A stretch of DNA of 64,000 bases. Source: Candidatus Cryptobacteroides avicola. Its GTDB lineage: Bacteria > Bacteroidota > Bacteroidia > Bacteroidales > UBA932. The notes beneath the pieces were generated by a model that was given only the letters and a program-made list of their open reading frames with translations, searched no databases and was not told where the DNA came from. Made by a program: the position numbers and the translations under genes. This document shows positions 30,399-39,334 of this stretch, in pieces. The DNA lies in assembly GCA_017695115.1 (NCBI GenBank), contig JADILV010000047.1:37131-101130 (forward strand), given 5' to 3'. The first letter of the stretch is position 1; the number at the start of each line of letters is the position of its first letter.

Positions 30399-31928
30399 TT
30401 ATTCTGATACCCCGTCCGGCACCTCACATACGACCCTGAATCCTATACCTTTGATATCCGAATACCACCAGATGCTCTTCGGGTTCTGAGGATCGGTCTT
30501 CAGCCATGCATCATGTTCCGTATGGGAGCGGGCGGCACACCGCAGATCGGCTGCATCATCGGAATACAGACCTCCCCTGACAACATGTTCTGTACCGGAC
30601 CCGGGGCCTTTAGGATCCACGGCTCCGTCTTCAAGCTGCGAATATGCATCTTCGGCATACCAGTCGGAACAGTATTCCATCACGTTGCCCAGCATATTCT
30701 TCAGGCCGAAAGGATTAGCCTTTACCTCGGACGGCTCTTTGGTCCTGCTTCTGCTGTTGTTTGCATAGACCGCATAACTGTTTATGACAGAAGTGTCTGC
30801 CCCGAATATGCCTCGCAGCAGTCCGCGGTTGGAATATTTCCTCGGGCTGCCCTCAAAGAAATAAGGAGTGGACGTACCGCCTCTGGCAGCATATTCCCAT
30901 TCAGCCTCCGTAGGCAGACGGTATTTCTTTCCTGTCTTGATTGACAGCCACTTGCAGAACATCTCTGCGGAATAATGGGTCAAAGTAATTACCGGACGGT
31001 CATCCATGCCCCATCCCTGGTCCGGGTATCCGAACGGAGGAGTAGGTCCGCTGACGGCATCCACATCATCCCGTGAATTGTTCATATACACCACCTCAGG
31101 CGGTATCCTGCCCTCGGACATGGTCTCACCGTAGAATGCCCAGAACTGATCCCATGTGACTTCCGTCTCTCCCATAAAGAAAGAAGACACGGTAACACTG
31201 CGCTGCGGCGATTCGTCACTGCGACGGAATGGCTCGTTCTCAGGACTGCCCATCGTGAATGTTCCTCCCGGGACAGCTATCATCTCTATAGACACCGATG
31301 TTCCGGGAACCTTTTCCGTATAATTTTCGAAAGCCGTCACCTCCGTAGCCTCTGCATATATTTCACCGCTGCCGGTCTCTGGAACACCGACAAGTTTTGC
31401 ATGCTGATAGTCAGGATTGAAGTGCCCGGCATCAAGATGACAGCTGATGCACTGGAGGTCAAGTTTTTCCGCATTGTCCTCATAATACAGGTGCGCCGTC
31501 ACTCCATCATCAGTTATCCCTTCGGGGAAAAGGTTGACATGACAGGCCTCGCATGACTCATTGTAAACGATATTAACGGCATATTCCAGCTGGCTCTTGC
31601 TTTCCCAGTCAATCTTTTCCGTGTCTTTCGTCAGATATGACCAGACATCTTTCAGGCCTGTCTTCGCTTTGGCCATGAAATGCTTTGCCGAACCTTCCGG
31701 AGGAAGATGGCAGGCAGCACAGTCCGTCTTCGTTCCGCTGCCGTTATTGTAATGGACCGACTGTTTCCAGCTTGCATCCGAATCCGGATGGGAATGACAT
31801 GACATGCAGGACTCGTTCGAAGAACTTTTCACATACATGGAATTGAAAACCACCATCAAAGAGAATCCTGCCACAAGACCGGCCAGGCCGGCCAGAAACA
31901 AAGCTTTCTTTTTTCCTGTCTTTGACAT
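30399..31928 (-). CDS. NapC/NirT-type tetrahaem cytochrome c fused to an FGE/SUMF1 domain
   Basis: N-terminal TM then four CXXCH motifs (CMSCH, CAACH, CEACH, CISCH); C-terminal GGTFTMGS, RLPTEAEWEYAARGG, GNVMEYCSDWY, GFRVVCE. Confidence 0.92.
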   Translation of the reverse strand: MSKTGKKKALFLAGLAGLVAGFSLMVVFNSMYVKSSSNESCMSCHSHPDSDASWKQSVHYNNGSGTKTDCAACHLPPEGSAKHFMAKAKTGLKDVWSYLTKDTEKIDWESKSQLEYAVNIVYNESCEACHVNLFPEGITDDGVTAHLYYEDNAEKLDLQCISCHLDAGHFNPDYQHAKLVGVPETGSGEIYAEATEVTAFENYTEKVPGTSVSIEMIAVPGGTFTMGSPENEPFRRSDESPQRSVTVSSFFMGETEVTWDQFWAFYGETMSEGRIPPEVVYMNNSRDDVDAVSGPTPPFGYPDQGWGMDDRPVITLTHYSAEMFCKWLSIKTGKKYRLPTEAEWEYAARGGTSTPYFFEGSPRKYSNRGLLRGIFGADTSVINSYAVYANNSRSRTKEPSEVKANPFGLKNMLGNVMEYCSDWYAEDAYSQLEDGAVDPKGPGSGTEHVVRGGLYSDDAADLRCAARSHTEHDAWLKTDPQNPKSIWWYSDIKGIGFRVVCEVPDGVSE

Positions 31929-31962
31929 AATCAGAATCGTCTATTGTAAGTCCGTACAGCCA

Positions 31963-32805
31963 TCAGAAAATAAGCACTGCCTTGACAGGATAGTGGTCGG
32001 AAATGAACGGGAAGTCCGCATATTTCTTCTGCACGGTCTCGAATTTAGGGCAGGACGAGAACCCGGAATAATAGATATAATCTATAATGGAGCCACCCTT
32101 GCCCCAGCCGTTATATGAAACATGATTGTCCGTCCTCTCTGCAGATACCCGTGCGTTCTTCATTATTTTGTTCAGGTCGGCAAGCACCGGGTCGGAGCTT
32201 TCGACGTTAAAATCTCCGGTAAGGACCATAGGCAGGTTTTCAGGATTCATTTCCTTTATCCTTTCGACAATCAGCGCCAGCCCGTTTTTCTGGGCTTCTT
32301 TGCCCACATGGTCCAGATGCGTGTTCACATAGAAGAATCTATGCCCCGACCTCTTGTCTTTCATCAAAGCCCAGGTGGCGGTCCTGAAACATGCGGCATC
32401 CCACCCCATAGAAGGTTTTTCCGGTGTTTCGGAAAGCCAGAAGGTCCCCCATTTCAGCAATGATATCTTCTTTTTGTTATAGAAAATGGACATGTGCTCG
32501 CCCTTGTGTTTCCCGTCTTCCCTGCCAACGCCTATATTCTTGTATTCTCTCATGTTCTCTTTAATGAAAAGCACCTGATAGTCGTATGCTTCCTGAAGTC
32601 CGAATATGTCAGGCGTCTTGTCCCTGAGCATATATATTGTCGCAGGACATCTGTACTGCCAGGAATTGGTGCCGTCTTTCCCTTCCCCCATCCTAATGTT
32701 GAACGATATGACACTCAAGGTATCCGGTCCGGTGACCTTTTTCCCGGAAACAGTCTGCGGAAGCACTGTCAGAGCCGCCAGCAGGACTAAAGCGAATTTT
32801 TTCAT
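31963..32805 (-). CDS. Endonuclease/exonuclease/phosphatase family protein with signal peptide
   Basis: VISFNIRMGEG, FGLQEA, FYVNTHLDHVG, TGDFNVESSD, SDHYPV. Confidence 0.92.
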   Translation of the reverse strand: MKKFALVLLAALTVLPQTVSGKKVTGPDTLSVISFNIRMGEGKDGTNSWQYRCPATIYMLRDKTPDIFGLQEAYDYQVLFIKENMREYKNIGVGREDGKHKGEHMSIFYNKKKISLLKWGTFWLSETPEKPSMGWDAACFRTATWALMKDKRSGHRFFYVNTHLDHVGKEAQKNGLALIVERIKEMNPENLPMVLTGDFNVESSDPVLADLNKIMKNARVSAERTDNHVSYNGWGKGGSIIDYIYYSGFSSCPKFETVQKKYADFPFISDHYPVKAVLIF

Positions 32806-32811
32806 TTCCTT

Positions 32812-33957
32812 TTAATATTTATCTGTTGTATTGTTCAATTCTTCAGCCGTCAATGATTTACGGTCCATTGCCCTCCACGCGTAAGCTATGTATGCAAGGA
32901 CGAACGGTATTATGAATGACACTATAGTCATGGTCTTGAGGGTAAACGGACTGGAACTGCTGTTGGCGATAGTGAGCGAACTCTGGAGGTCGGCGGTAGA
33001 CGGGTAGTATGCCGTACCGTTGTATCCTACTGTCAGAAGAAGCCCCAGGACAGCCAGTACAGCACCAGGACCGGTAAACCATATCCCTTTACGGAACTTC
33101 TTCGAAGCCAACGTCTTGACTATACCGTAAAGGACCAGAACCACTCCTGCAAGAAAAACCGCCAGCACGGCCGGCATCTGCAGGAAATTGTGCAGATACT
33201 TCGATTTCTCCATAAAGACTGTCCCGTCCGCATCCACCGCAAAACCGGGAACGACACATATATGCAGCAGGAAAGACACGAAAAGTATCAGGAAACAGAA
33301 AGCAAACATCCAGAGACGGAGTCGGAGTTTCAGCACGATATTCTCTTCTTCTATATTGTTGATCATATAAAGGGCTCCCAGGACCAGTGCCAGGAAAAAC
33401 ACGGCAAGTCCGAGACAGATGTTCCATATATTGCCGAACGCTTCCAGACCGTGCCAGCCGCTCCCCCATGTACTGATGACCGGAGAAAGCGTATCCCCTA
33501 CAGCATTCTTGTTGACAATGAAGTCGGAGCCGGTAAAAAAGGTAGCTACCGCCATACCTATGAGGAACGGCCCCATGAATCCGTTTATTACCAGAAAGAC
33601 CCGGAAGGTATTGCGTCCGAGGACATTCCCGGCTCTGGTCTGGAATTCGTACGAAACGGCCTGGAACACGAAACTTATGAGAATCAGCACCCAAAGCCAG
33701 TAGGCTCCGCCGAAGCTCGTACTGTAGAAAAGCGGGAACGACGCGAAAAACGCCCCGCCGAAAGTCACCAGTGTCGTAAATGTCAGTTCCCATTTACGTC
33801 CCGTAGAGTTGACTATAAGAGCCCTTTCCGTCTCGCTTCTTCCGACCGAGAATATGAGGGCATTGCCTCCCTGCACGAAAAGGAGGAAAACCAGAAGGCC
33901 GCCGAGAAGCGAGACTATAAACCACCAGTACTGCTGCAGAAATCCATATTCGAACAT
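32812..33957 (-). CDS. cydB: Cytochrome bd ubiquinol oxidase subunit II
   Basis: Multi-TM, WWFIVSLLGGLLVFLLFVQGGNAL; directly downstream of cydA. Confidence 0.92.
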   Translation of the reverse strand: MFEYGFLQQYWWFIVSLLGGLLVFLLFVQGGNALIFSVGRSETERALIVNSTGRKWELTFTTLVTFGGAFFASFPLFYSTSFGGAYWLWVLILISFVFQAVSYEFQTRAGNVLGRNTFRVFLVINGFMGPFLIGMAVATFFTGSDFIVNKNAVGDTLSPVISTWGSGWHGLEAFGNIWNICLGLAVFFLALVLGALYMINNIEEENIVLKLRLRLWMFAFCFLILFVSFLLHICVVPGFAVDADGTVFMEKSKYLHNFLQMPAVLAVFLAGVVLVLYGIVKTLASKKFRKGIWFTGPGAVLAVLGLLLTVGYNGTAYYPSTADLQSSLTIANSSSSPFTLKTMTIVSFIIPFVLAYIAYAWRAMDRKSLTAEELNNTTDKY

Positions 33958-33971
33958 GACCGCCTCCGTTT

Positions 33972-35474
33972 TTATTTGTCAGACATTCCAACCTCGTCGA
34001 CCGCAGGGCCTTTCATGATGGCCTTGAGCAGGATGCGTATCTCGATGACAAGGAACAGGGTGAACACGGCAACGAACACGAAGAACGTTGTCCTTACCGC
34101 TCCCACGCTGAGACTTGAAACCGCAGCATTCACAGGAAGGAGATCCTGTATGGCCCACGGCTGACGCCCGACTTCAGCCACTATCCAGCCGGCCTGCCCG
34201 GCTATGTATACAAGAGGAATCGAGAACAGCGCCACCCATTGCAGCCAGGCAAGACCCGCTATCCTGTCCTTCCGCTCAGCCCAGAGTACGACAGCCATAA
34301 GCAGCAGAAGGAAACACCCGAGACCGACCATTATCCTGAACGGCCAATAGACCATTCCGACAGGAGGAACCAGATCCCCTTTATCCTGTATATACCCGTA
34401 ACCGAAATATTCTACATTCTCTTCCAGCACCTTGCGTGCCTCGACGGCGGCCTGCGGATCAGACTCCCTGTTCTCCCTGTATGCCTTGAAAGCGGCGAGG
34501 GCGATATCGCCTCTTTCCTTCTTCTCGTCGGCTGACAGCACCGCATTCCCGTCTGAATCAGTATATCCGTCCAACAGGTCATTGATACCCGGGACATAAC
34601 CGTCTATATCGTGAGTGGCAAGGATAGAGAGCATCCCGGGGATCTCGACTCCAGGGACAATCGAGAACGGGGCCCGTTTGCCTCCATCCTCAAGACCCTC
34701 TGCCGCAGCCAGTTTCATCGGCTGGTACTTCGCCACATGCACTGCGGAACTGTCGCCTGAGAACATTACAGCCAGCGTTCCGGCAATCCCGACTATGGAA
34801 GCGACCCTGATGCTGGCCTTGGCAAATCGAGTCTCCCTTCCTTTCAGCAGATACCAGCAGCTCACTCCTATGACGAATATAGCCCCTGTCATCCAGCCGC
34901 TCAGGACGGAATGGAAGAATTTGCTGACTGCCACGGGATTGAGGGCAACAGCCCAGAAATCCGTCATTTCATTGCGTACCGTATCGGGATTGAACTCCAT
35001 TCCTACAGGATGCTGCATCCACGCATTCGCCACGAGAATCCACAGAGCGGAAACGGATGCCCCTATGCAGGTCAGCCAGGTGGATGCCAGGTGGAACTTC
35101 CTGCTCACCTTGTTCCATCCGAAGAACATCACGGCAAAGAAAGTCGCCTCCATAAAGAAGGCGAGTATGCCTTCAATCGCCAGCGGCGCACCGAATATAT
35201 CCCCCACAAACCAGGAATAGTTGCTCCAGTTGGTCCCGAATTCGAACTCCAGAATAATGCCGGTAGCTATCCCCACGGCAAAATTGATGGCAAACAGCTT
35301 CATCCAGAACTTCGCCGTTTTCTTCCAGAACTCGTCTTTGCGGGCCACGTAAATGCTTTCCATAACGGCCACGATAACCGACAGCCCGAGCGTCAGCGGA
35401 ACGAATATCCAGTGATAGCACGCTGTAAGGGCAAACTGGGCCCTCGACCAGTCGATCAATGCATTTTCTACCAT
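33972..35474 (-). CDS. cydA: Cytochrome bd ubiquinol oxidase subunit I
   Basis: DWSRAQFALTACYHWIFVPLTLGLS, GRQPWAIQDLLPV. Confidence 0.95.
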   Translation of the reverse strand: MVENALIDWSRAQFALTACYHWIFVPLTLGLSVIVAVMESIYVARKDEFWKKTAKFWMKLFAINFAVGIATGIILEFEFGTNWSNYSWFVGDIFGAPLAIEGILAFFMEATFFAVMFFGWNKVSRKFHLASTWLTCIGASVSALWILVANAWMQHPVGMEFNPDTVRNEMTDFWAVALNPVAVSKFFHSVLSGWMTGAIFVIGVSCWYLLKGRETRFAKASIRVASIVGIAGTLAVMFSGDSSAVHVAKYQPMKLAAAEGLEDGGKRAPFSIVPGVEIPGMLSILATHDIDGYVPGINDLLDGYTDSDGNAVLSADEKKERGDIALAAFKAYRENRESDPQAAVEARKVLEENVEYFGYGYIQDKGDLVPPVGMVYWPFRIMVGLGCFLLLLMAVVLWAERKDRIAGLAWLQWVALFSIPLVYIAGQAGWIVAEVGRQPWAIQDLLPVNAAVSSLSVGAVRTTFFVFVAVFTLFLVIEIRILLKAIMKGPAVDEVGMSDK

Positions 35475-35514
35475 ATATCAGTCCAGTTCAATGTCATCCG
35501 GCACAATTCAGTTT

Positions 35515-35748
35515 TCAGTCATTCCCGCCGGCCCGTTCAGTAAGCCTCAGTCCCACGAAGTCGCTTTTCTCGGAATCGGTCTTTCCCGACAGGACCGGCT
35601 GGAAGAAAAACACCCTGAGGACCGCAAAAAGAATGATGATTTTCAATATAACAAGCCCCCATAAAGGCCGTCCCCAGGTCATATTCCTGAATCCGTCCGC
35701 ATAAAAATTCCATACGGAAACGATAATATTCTGTCTTTTCCGGGGCAT
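35515..35748 (-). CDS. DUF4492 small membrane protein
   Basis: NIIVSVWNFYADGFRNMTWGRPLWGLVILKIIILFAVLRVFFF upstream of cydA; start set to 35748 because the ORF-track start (35790) overlaps the predicted -7 box. Confidence 0.8.
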   Translation of the reverse strand: MPRKRQNIIVSVWNFYADGFRNMTWGRPLWGLVILKIIILFAVLRVFFFQPVLSGKTDSEKSDFVGLRLTERAGGND

Positions 35749-35787
35749 GCCTGCAAACTGCTTCGGGTGGCTGTATCTAAAATCTTC

Positions 35788-35795
35788 CAAAAATA
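35788..35795 (-). promoter_or_regulatory. -7 element TATTTTTG for the cyd cluster
   Basis: TAnnTTTG on minus strand about 40 nt upstream of the DUF4492 start. Confidence 0.5.
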
Positions 35796-35807
35796 GGAAT
35801 AATTAAT

Positions 35808-35825
35808 GTGAAAACAAATTTTCAC
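35808..35825. promoter_or_regulatory. Palindrome GTGAAAA-CAAA-TTTTCAC between divergent -7 boxes
   Basis: Perfect 7-bp arms, 4-nt spacer; abuts the + strand TATCTTTG at 35826-35833. Confidence 0.55.
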
Positions 35826-35870
35826 TATCTTTGAAAATTGTTAATACCCGGTTTTGACAGTTCACAGAAT

Positions 35871-36872
35871 ATGACAGAAGAAAAATTTTCCGAAATAGGC
35901 CGCGTAGAAGCCATCCGAAGACTTTTTGACGGGACAGGCTACAGGCCGGCAGAAAAATGCAGGTTCGGAACCTCCGGAAAAAGCTATCCGGTAAACGTAT
36001 CCAAAGTCCTGCTTGAAGGTACTGATTTCGACCTTACATATTTCCCGTTCAAGCACCTTGGCTATAAAAGCGTCATATACGCCACCGGTGAAATATATGC
36101 AGCCATGGCACATCCCAGGACACTGTCACTGACGGTCGGAGTGTCGGCCAAGCTGGATTTCAAGCAGATAAAAGAGCTTTGGACCGGAGTGTCAACGGCA
36201 GCAAAAGAGCATGGATATCAAGAACTTGCACTGGATCTGATTCCATCACGTAACGGCCTGTGCATAGCAGTCTCCGCCGCAGGCGAAACCGGAATGCTGA
36301 CTGCCAGACGCAGGACGGAAGGGAAAAGCATGGACCTTATCTGCATCTCTGACAATCTCGGAGCCGCCTTCATGGGCATGCAGGTCCTTGAAAGAGAAAA
36401 ACGCAGGTTTGAAAAGACACGCGACGACTCGGCCCAGCCTGACCTTTCCGAATACAGACATCTGGTAGGGTCATACCTCAAACCCGAAATAAATCCGGGG
36501 ACTGTCTCGCAGCTCGAAGAAGCGGAAATCATCCCGTCATACGGATATTTCGTGACCAGAGGTCTGGCGGATGCAGTCAAAAGACTTTCCCGTGACAGCG
36601 GATTAGGCGCCAAAATATATGTAGACAAGCTCCCTTTCCCTGGAAAGATGTTCGATCTGGGCAAAGAAATGAACATAGACCCTGTCTCGGCCGCCCTCAA
36701 CGGAGGGGATGACTGCCGCCTGATGTTCACTGTCCCTATCGGCAAGCATGACAGGTTCCGGCACGACTTCCAGACTTTCGACATAATCGGCCACCTCGCC
36801 CGCCCCGAAGTCGGATCCGTGCTCGTCACTCCTGACGGTGTCGAACTTCCGTTAAAAGCCCAGGGCTGGTAA
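35871..36872 (+). CDS. thiL: ThiL/AIR synthase-related kinase (thiamine-phosphate kinase-like)
   Basis: EIGRVEAIRRLF, GTDFDLTYFPFKHLGYKSV, ISDNLGAAFMGMQVLEREK, NGGDDCRLMFTV; start at ATG 35871. Confidence 0.8.
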   Translation: MTEEKFSEIGRVEAIRRLFDGTGYRPAEKCRFGTSGKSYPVNVSKVLLEGTDFDLTYFPFKHLGYKSVIYATGEIYAAMAHPRTLSLTVGVSAKLDFKQIKELWTGVSTAAKEHGYQELALDLIPSRNGLCIAVSAAGETGMLTARRRTEGKSMDLICISDNLGAAFMGMQVLEREKRRFEKTRDDSAQPDLSEYRHLVGSYLKPEINPGTVSQLEEAEIIPSYGYFVTRGLADAVKRLSRDSGLGAKIYVDKLPFPGKMFDLGKEMNIDPVSAALNGGDDCRLMFTVPIGKHDRFRHDFQTFDIIGHLARPEVGSVLVTPDGVELPLKAQGW

Positions 36873-36892
36873 CCGTTTCCGGCAGAAAACAC

Positions 36893-36928
36893 AAAAGACG
36901 TTCCGCTGAACTTCAGGGAACGTCTTTT
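36893..36928. terminator. Bidirectional terminator between thiL and mdh
   Basis: AAAAGACGTTCC...GGAACGTCTTTT, perfect 12-bp stem. Confidence 0.88.
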
Positions 36929-36953
36929 ATATTACGACTGTACGCGGAATAGC

Positions 36954-37949
36954 CTACAGGTTAGGGTTGACTGTCTTCCAGTCAGCGACTGCAGGAATGA
37001 TACCCAGCTCGATAATCTCGTCACGCATCTTGCAGAGATGGTCGTATGAAGCGTCAAGGGCAGCCATTTCCTCAGCTGTACCTGTAATATCCGTGTAATG
37101 AACTCCTGTCGCATCGATAGTCGTAGGCATTGCCATCATTACGTTGTGGTATTTCTCCGTATTCACATAGCATCCTGCAGGCCATTCGAACTTCTTGCCT
37201 CCCATAGCAGCCGCGATCATTTCGATTGACACGTATGCCGGGCTCTGGAATGAAGAACGTCCGCGGAGTTCGATGATATGCTTTCCGCCCTGGATGACAT
37301 TGCCTTTGATTTCCTCCCATCTGTCATGCGCAAGCTTGGTACCGAGAAGCTCCGTAAAAGGTTTTCCGTCCACGCTTACCTTCGATGCGAATACGGCCAT
37401 CTGCTCTCCGTGTCCGCCGTAGGTATGACATCCTGTCACCTTGCACTGCTGTACGCCGAACTCCTTGGCAAGTGCGCTCTGAAGCCTTGTGGAGTCAAGG
37501 GCGGCAAGAGTCGTTACCTGCGAAGGCTTGAGACCGGAATGGAGAAGCGTTACGAGTCCTGTCAGGTCGGCAGGGTTGAAGATAATGACAACATGCTTTA
37601 CGTCAGGACAATATGCTTTCAGGTTCTTTCCGAGTTCTTCTGCGATTTCACAGTTTCCTTTAAGAAGATCCTCGCGGGTCATGCCCTGCTTGCGAGGGGC
37701 TCCGCCTGAAGAAACGACGTATGACGCTCCAGTAAGCGCTTCTTTGATATCTGTTGTATAGGTAATGTTCGCACCGTCAAATGCACAGTGGTACATTTCT
37801 TCCGCAACACCCTCAAGACCAGGCCCGTACGGATCATAAAGGCAAAGGTTCGGAGTTAGCTTCAGCATCATCGCTGTCTGTGCCATGTTTGATCCGATCA
37901 TGCCGGCAGCACCGACAATAGTCAGTTTTTCATTAGTCAAAAATTCCAT
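36954..37949 (-). CDS. mdh: Malate dehydrogenase
   Basis: LTIVGAAGMIGSNMAQTA, lactate/malate dehydrogenase architecture, GCHTYGGHGEQMAVF. Confidence 0.85.
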   Translation of the reverse strand: MEFLTNEKLTIVGAAGMIGSNMAQTAMMLKLTPNLCLYDPYGPGLEGVAEEMYHCAFDGANITYTTDIKEALTGASYVVSSGGAPRKQGMTREDLLKGNCEIAEELGKNLKAYCPDVKHVVIIFNPADLTGLVTLLHSGLKPSQVTTLAALDSTRLQSALAKEFGVQQCKVTGCHTYGGHGEQMAVFASKVSVDGKPFTELLGTKLAHDRWEEIKGNVIQGGKHIIELRGRSSFQSPAYVSIEMIAAAMGGKKFEWPAGCYVNTEKYHNVMMAMPTTIDATGVHYTDITGTAEEMAALDASYDHLCKMRDEIIELGIIPAVADWKTVNPNL

Positions 37950-38174
37950 AATATCTGTGTTTTAGTTAACAAACTTTCAAAAACCGGGGCTTTTGCCCGC
38001 AATTTGCAGACCAAAGTCCTTGCAAATATAAGAAACTGTTTTGAATTTTGTCAAAACTATTACCTATTATAAAAATATATGTATATTTGCACGCTGAAAT
38101 CAAAAGTAACACAAAATAAAGTGGAACCTCCCAGTCATATAATGACATGCCACGCCGGAGCGGCGGACCCTATG

Positions 38175-38275
38175 TCCGACGATCCTCTGTCGGAAAGCAT
38201 CCTCATAGTCGTGAGCGATGCATCCTGCGATGCAGCCGGAGCAAAATATTCTGTGTGTACATACAATGTACGCAC
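38175..38275 (+). other. Structured leader with three strong hairpins upstream of PPTase
   Basis: TCCGAC/GTCGGA (38175-38194), TGCATC/GATGCA (38219-38234), GTGTGTACAT/ATGTACGCAC (38253-38275). Confidence 0.4.
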
Positions 38276-38361
38276 GGGGTTATCGTATATCGGCACGTCC
38301 GGTAATATAGACTCCTGACGGGAGGACATTGCCATACAGAAAAAAGAACATAATATAGATC

Positions 38362-38997
38362 ATGGGACTGTATTTACGTAAAACGCTGGAAAACAAGGCA
38401 GAAATAGCCGTCTGGCAGATAACGGAAACCGAAGACCAGCTCAAGGCGCTCTCCAGCACTCCTAACGACGAAATGGAGGAGATATCGTTTATCCGGAGCG
38501 AGTCTCTCCGCAAGCAGAAACTTGCGGTAAGGGCCCTGCTGAACGAGGTATTCGAGGACAAGGTATATCTCGGCCACCATGACAACGGCAAGCCGTTCCT
38601 TGAAAACTGCATTACCAACATAAGCATAACCCATACGGAAAAATACGTGGCCATCATCATCGATGACGACGAAGATCTGGGAATCGACATGGAATCCCTT
38701 GACCGTGATTTTTCCGCCGTGGAAAAGAAAGCCCTTTCCGAGGACGAAATAGAAGACCTGGACAACAGCATGAAGAATGAACAGCTGGCCATCTACTGGT
38801 GCGCCAAAGAGGCGATCTTCAAGAGAATGTCCCAGAACAGGGTGGATTTCGCAGAGCAGATCGAAGTGGAAGACTTCAACCTCAAAGGAGAAGGCGAACT
38901 GGAAGCCACATTCACACACAAGGACGGACATGAAGAGGATTTCGAACTCGGATATATGATTTTCGACCGGCATGTCCTCGTATGGGTTGTCGGCTGA
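38362..38997 (+). CDS. 4'-phosphopantetheinyl transferase superfamily protein
   Basis: NISITHTEKYVAIIIDDDEDLGIDME and AIYWCAKEAIFKRM motifs. Confidence 0.85.
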   Translation: MGLYLRKTLENKAEIAVWQITETEDQLKALSSTPNDEMEEISFIRSESLRKQKLAVRALLNEVFEDKVYLGHHDNGKPFLENCITNISITHTEKYVAIIIDDDEDLGIDMESLDRDFSAVEKKALSEDEIEDLDNSMKNEQLAIYWCAKEAIFKRMSQNRVDFAEQIEVEDFNLKGEGELEATFTHKDGHEEDFELGYMIFDRHVLVWVVG

Positions 38998-39060
38998 CAA
39001 GACCCGGGAGAACAAAACAAGATTGTTATCAAATTTTAATTTTTCTAATTTACATATTTT

Positions 39061-39100
39061 AACAAAAGCCTGTTAATCATTGATTTAACAGGCTTTTGTT
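39061..39100. terminator. Perfect 16-bp hairpin terminator
   Basis: AACAAAAGCCTGTTAA-TCATTGAT-TTAACAGGCTTTTGTT. Confidence 0.9.
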
Positions 39101-39334
39101 GTCATTGTTGATAACTTTTTCTTCATATATGCCGACATCATACTGATAATTGGACTATATTTGTCATCCGAAACGCGGAAGGGCGCAGTGTCTCTTCCCT
39201 GTAGTGGAAAACAACAATCATTAAAAACACAATACCGGCATCAGAGGACGCCAATCCATTTGGTTGTCTTCGGTACTTTCGGCCGCTTTACGGCATGGAA
39301 ATACCGGCTGCGGTGCCGCCAAACAGCACTAGAT

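Noticed and set aside
30399-31928. Functional formylglycine-generating enzyme
   Set aside because: The canonical catalytic Cys pair is not evident in the HVVRGGLYSDDAADLRCAARS region; only the fold is claimed.
35808-35825. Assigning the palindrome to Rex or CRP/FNR
   Set aside because: Half-sites TGTGA/TCAC are similar, but the spacing (8 between TGTGAA and TTCAC, 10 between TGTGA and TCAC) does not fit Rex (4) or CRP (6); regulator left unnamed.
39161-39334. 58-codon N-terminal extension of NrdD in the ORF track
   Set aside because: TTG start overlapping a TAnnTTTG box; non-conserved-looking sequence before a canonical ATP-cone start at 39335.
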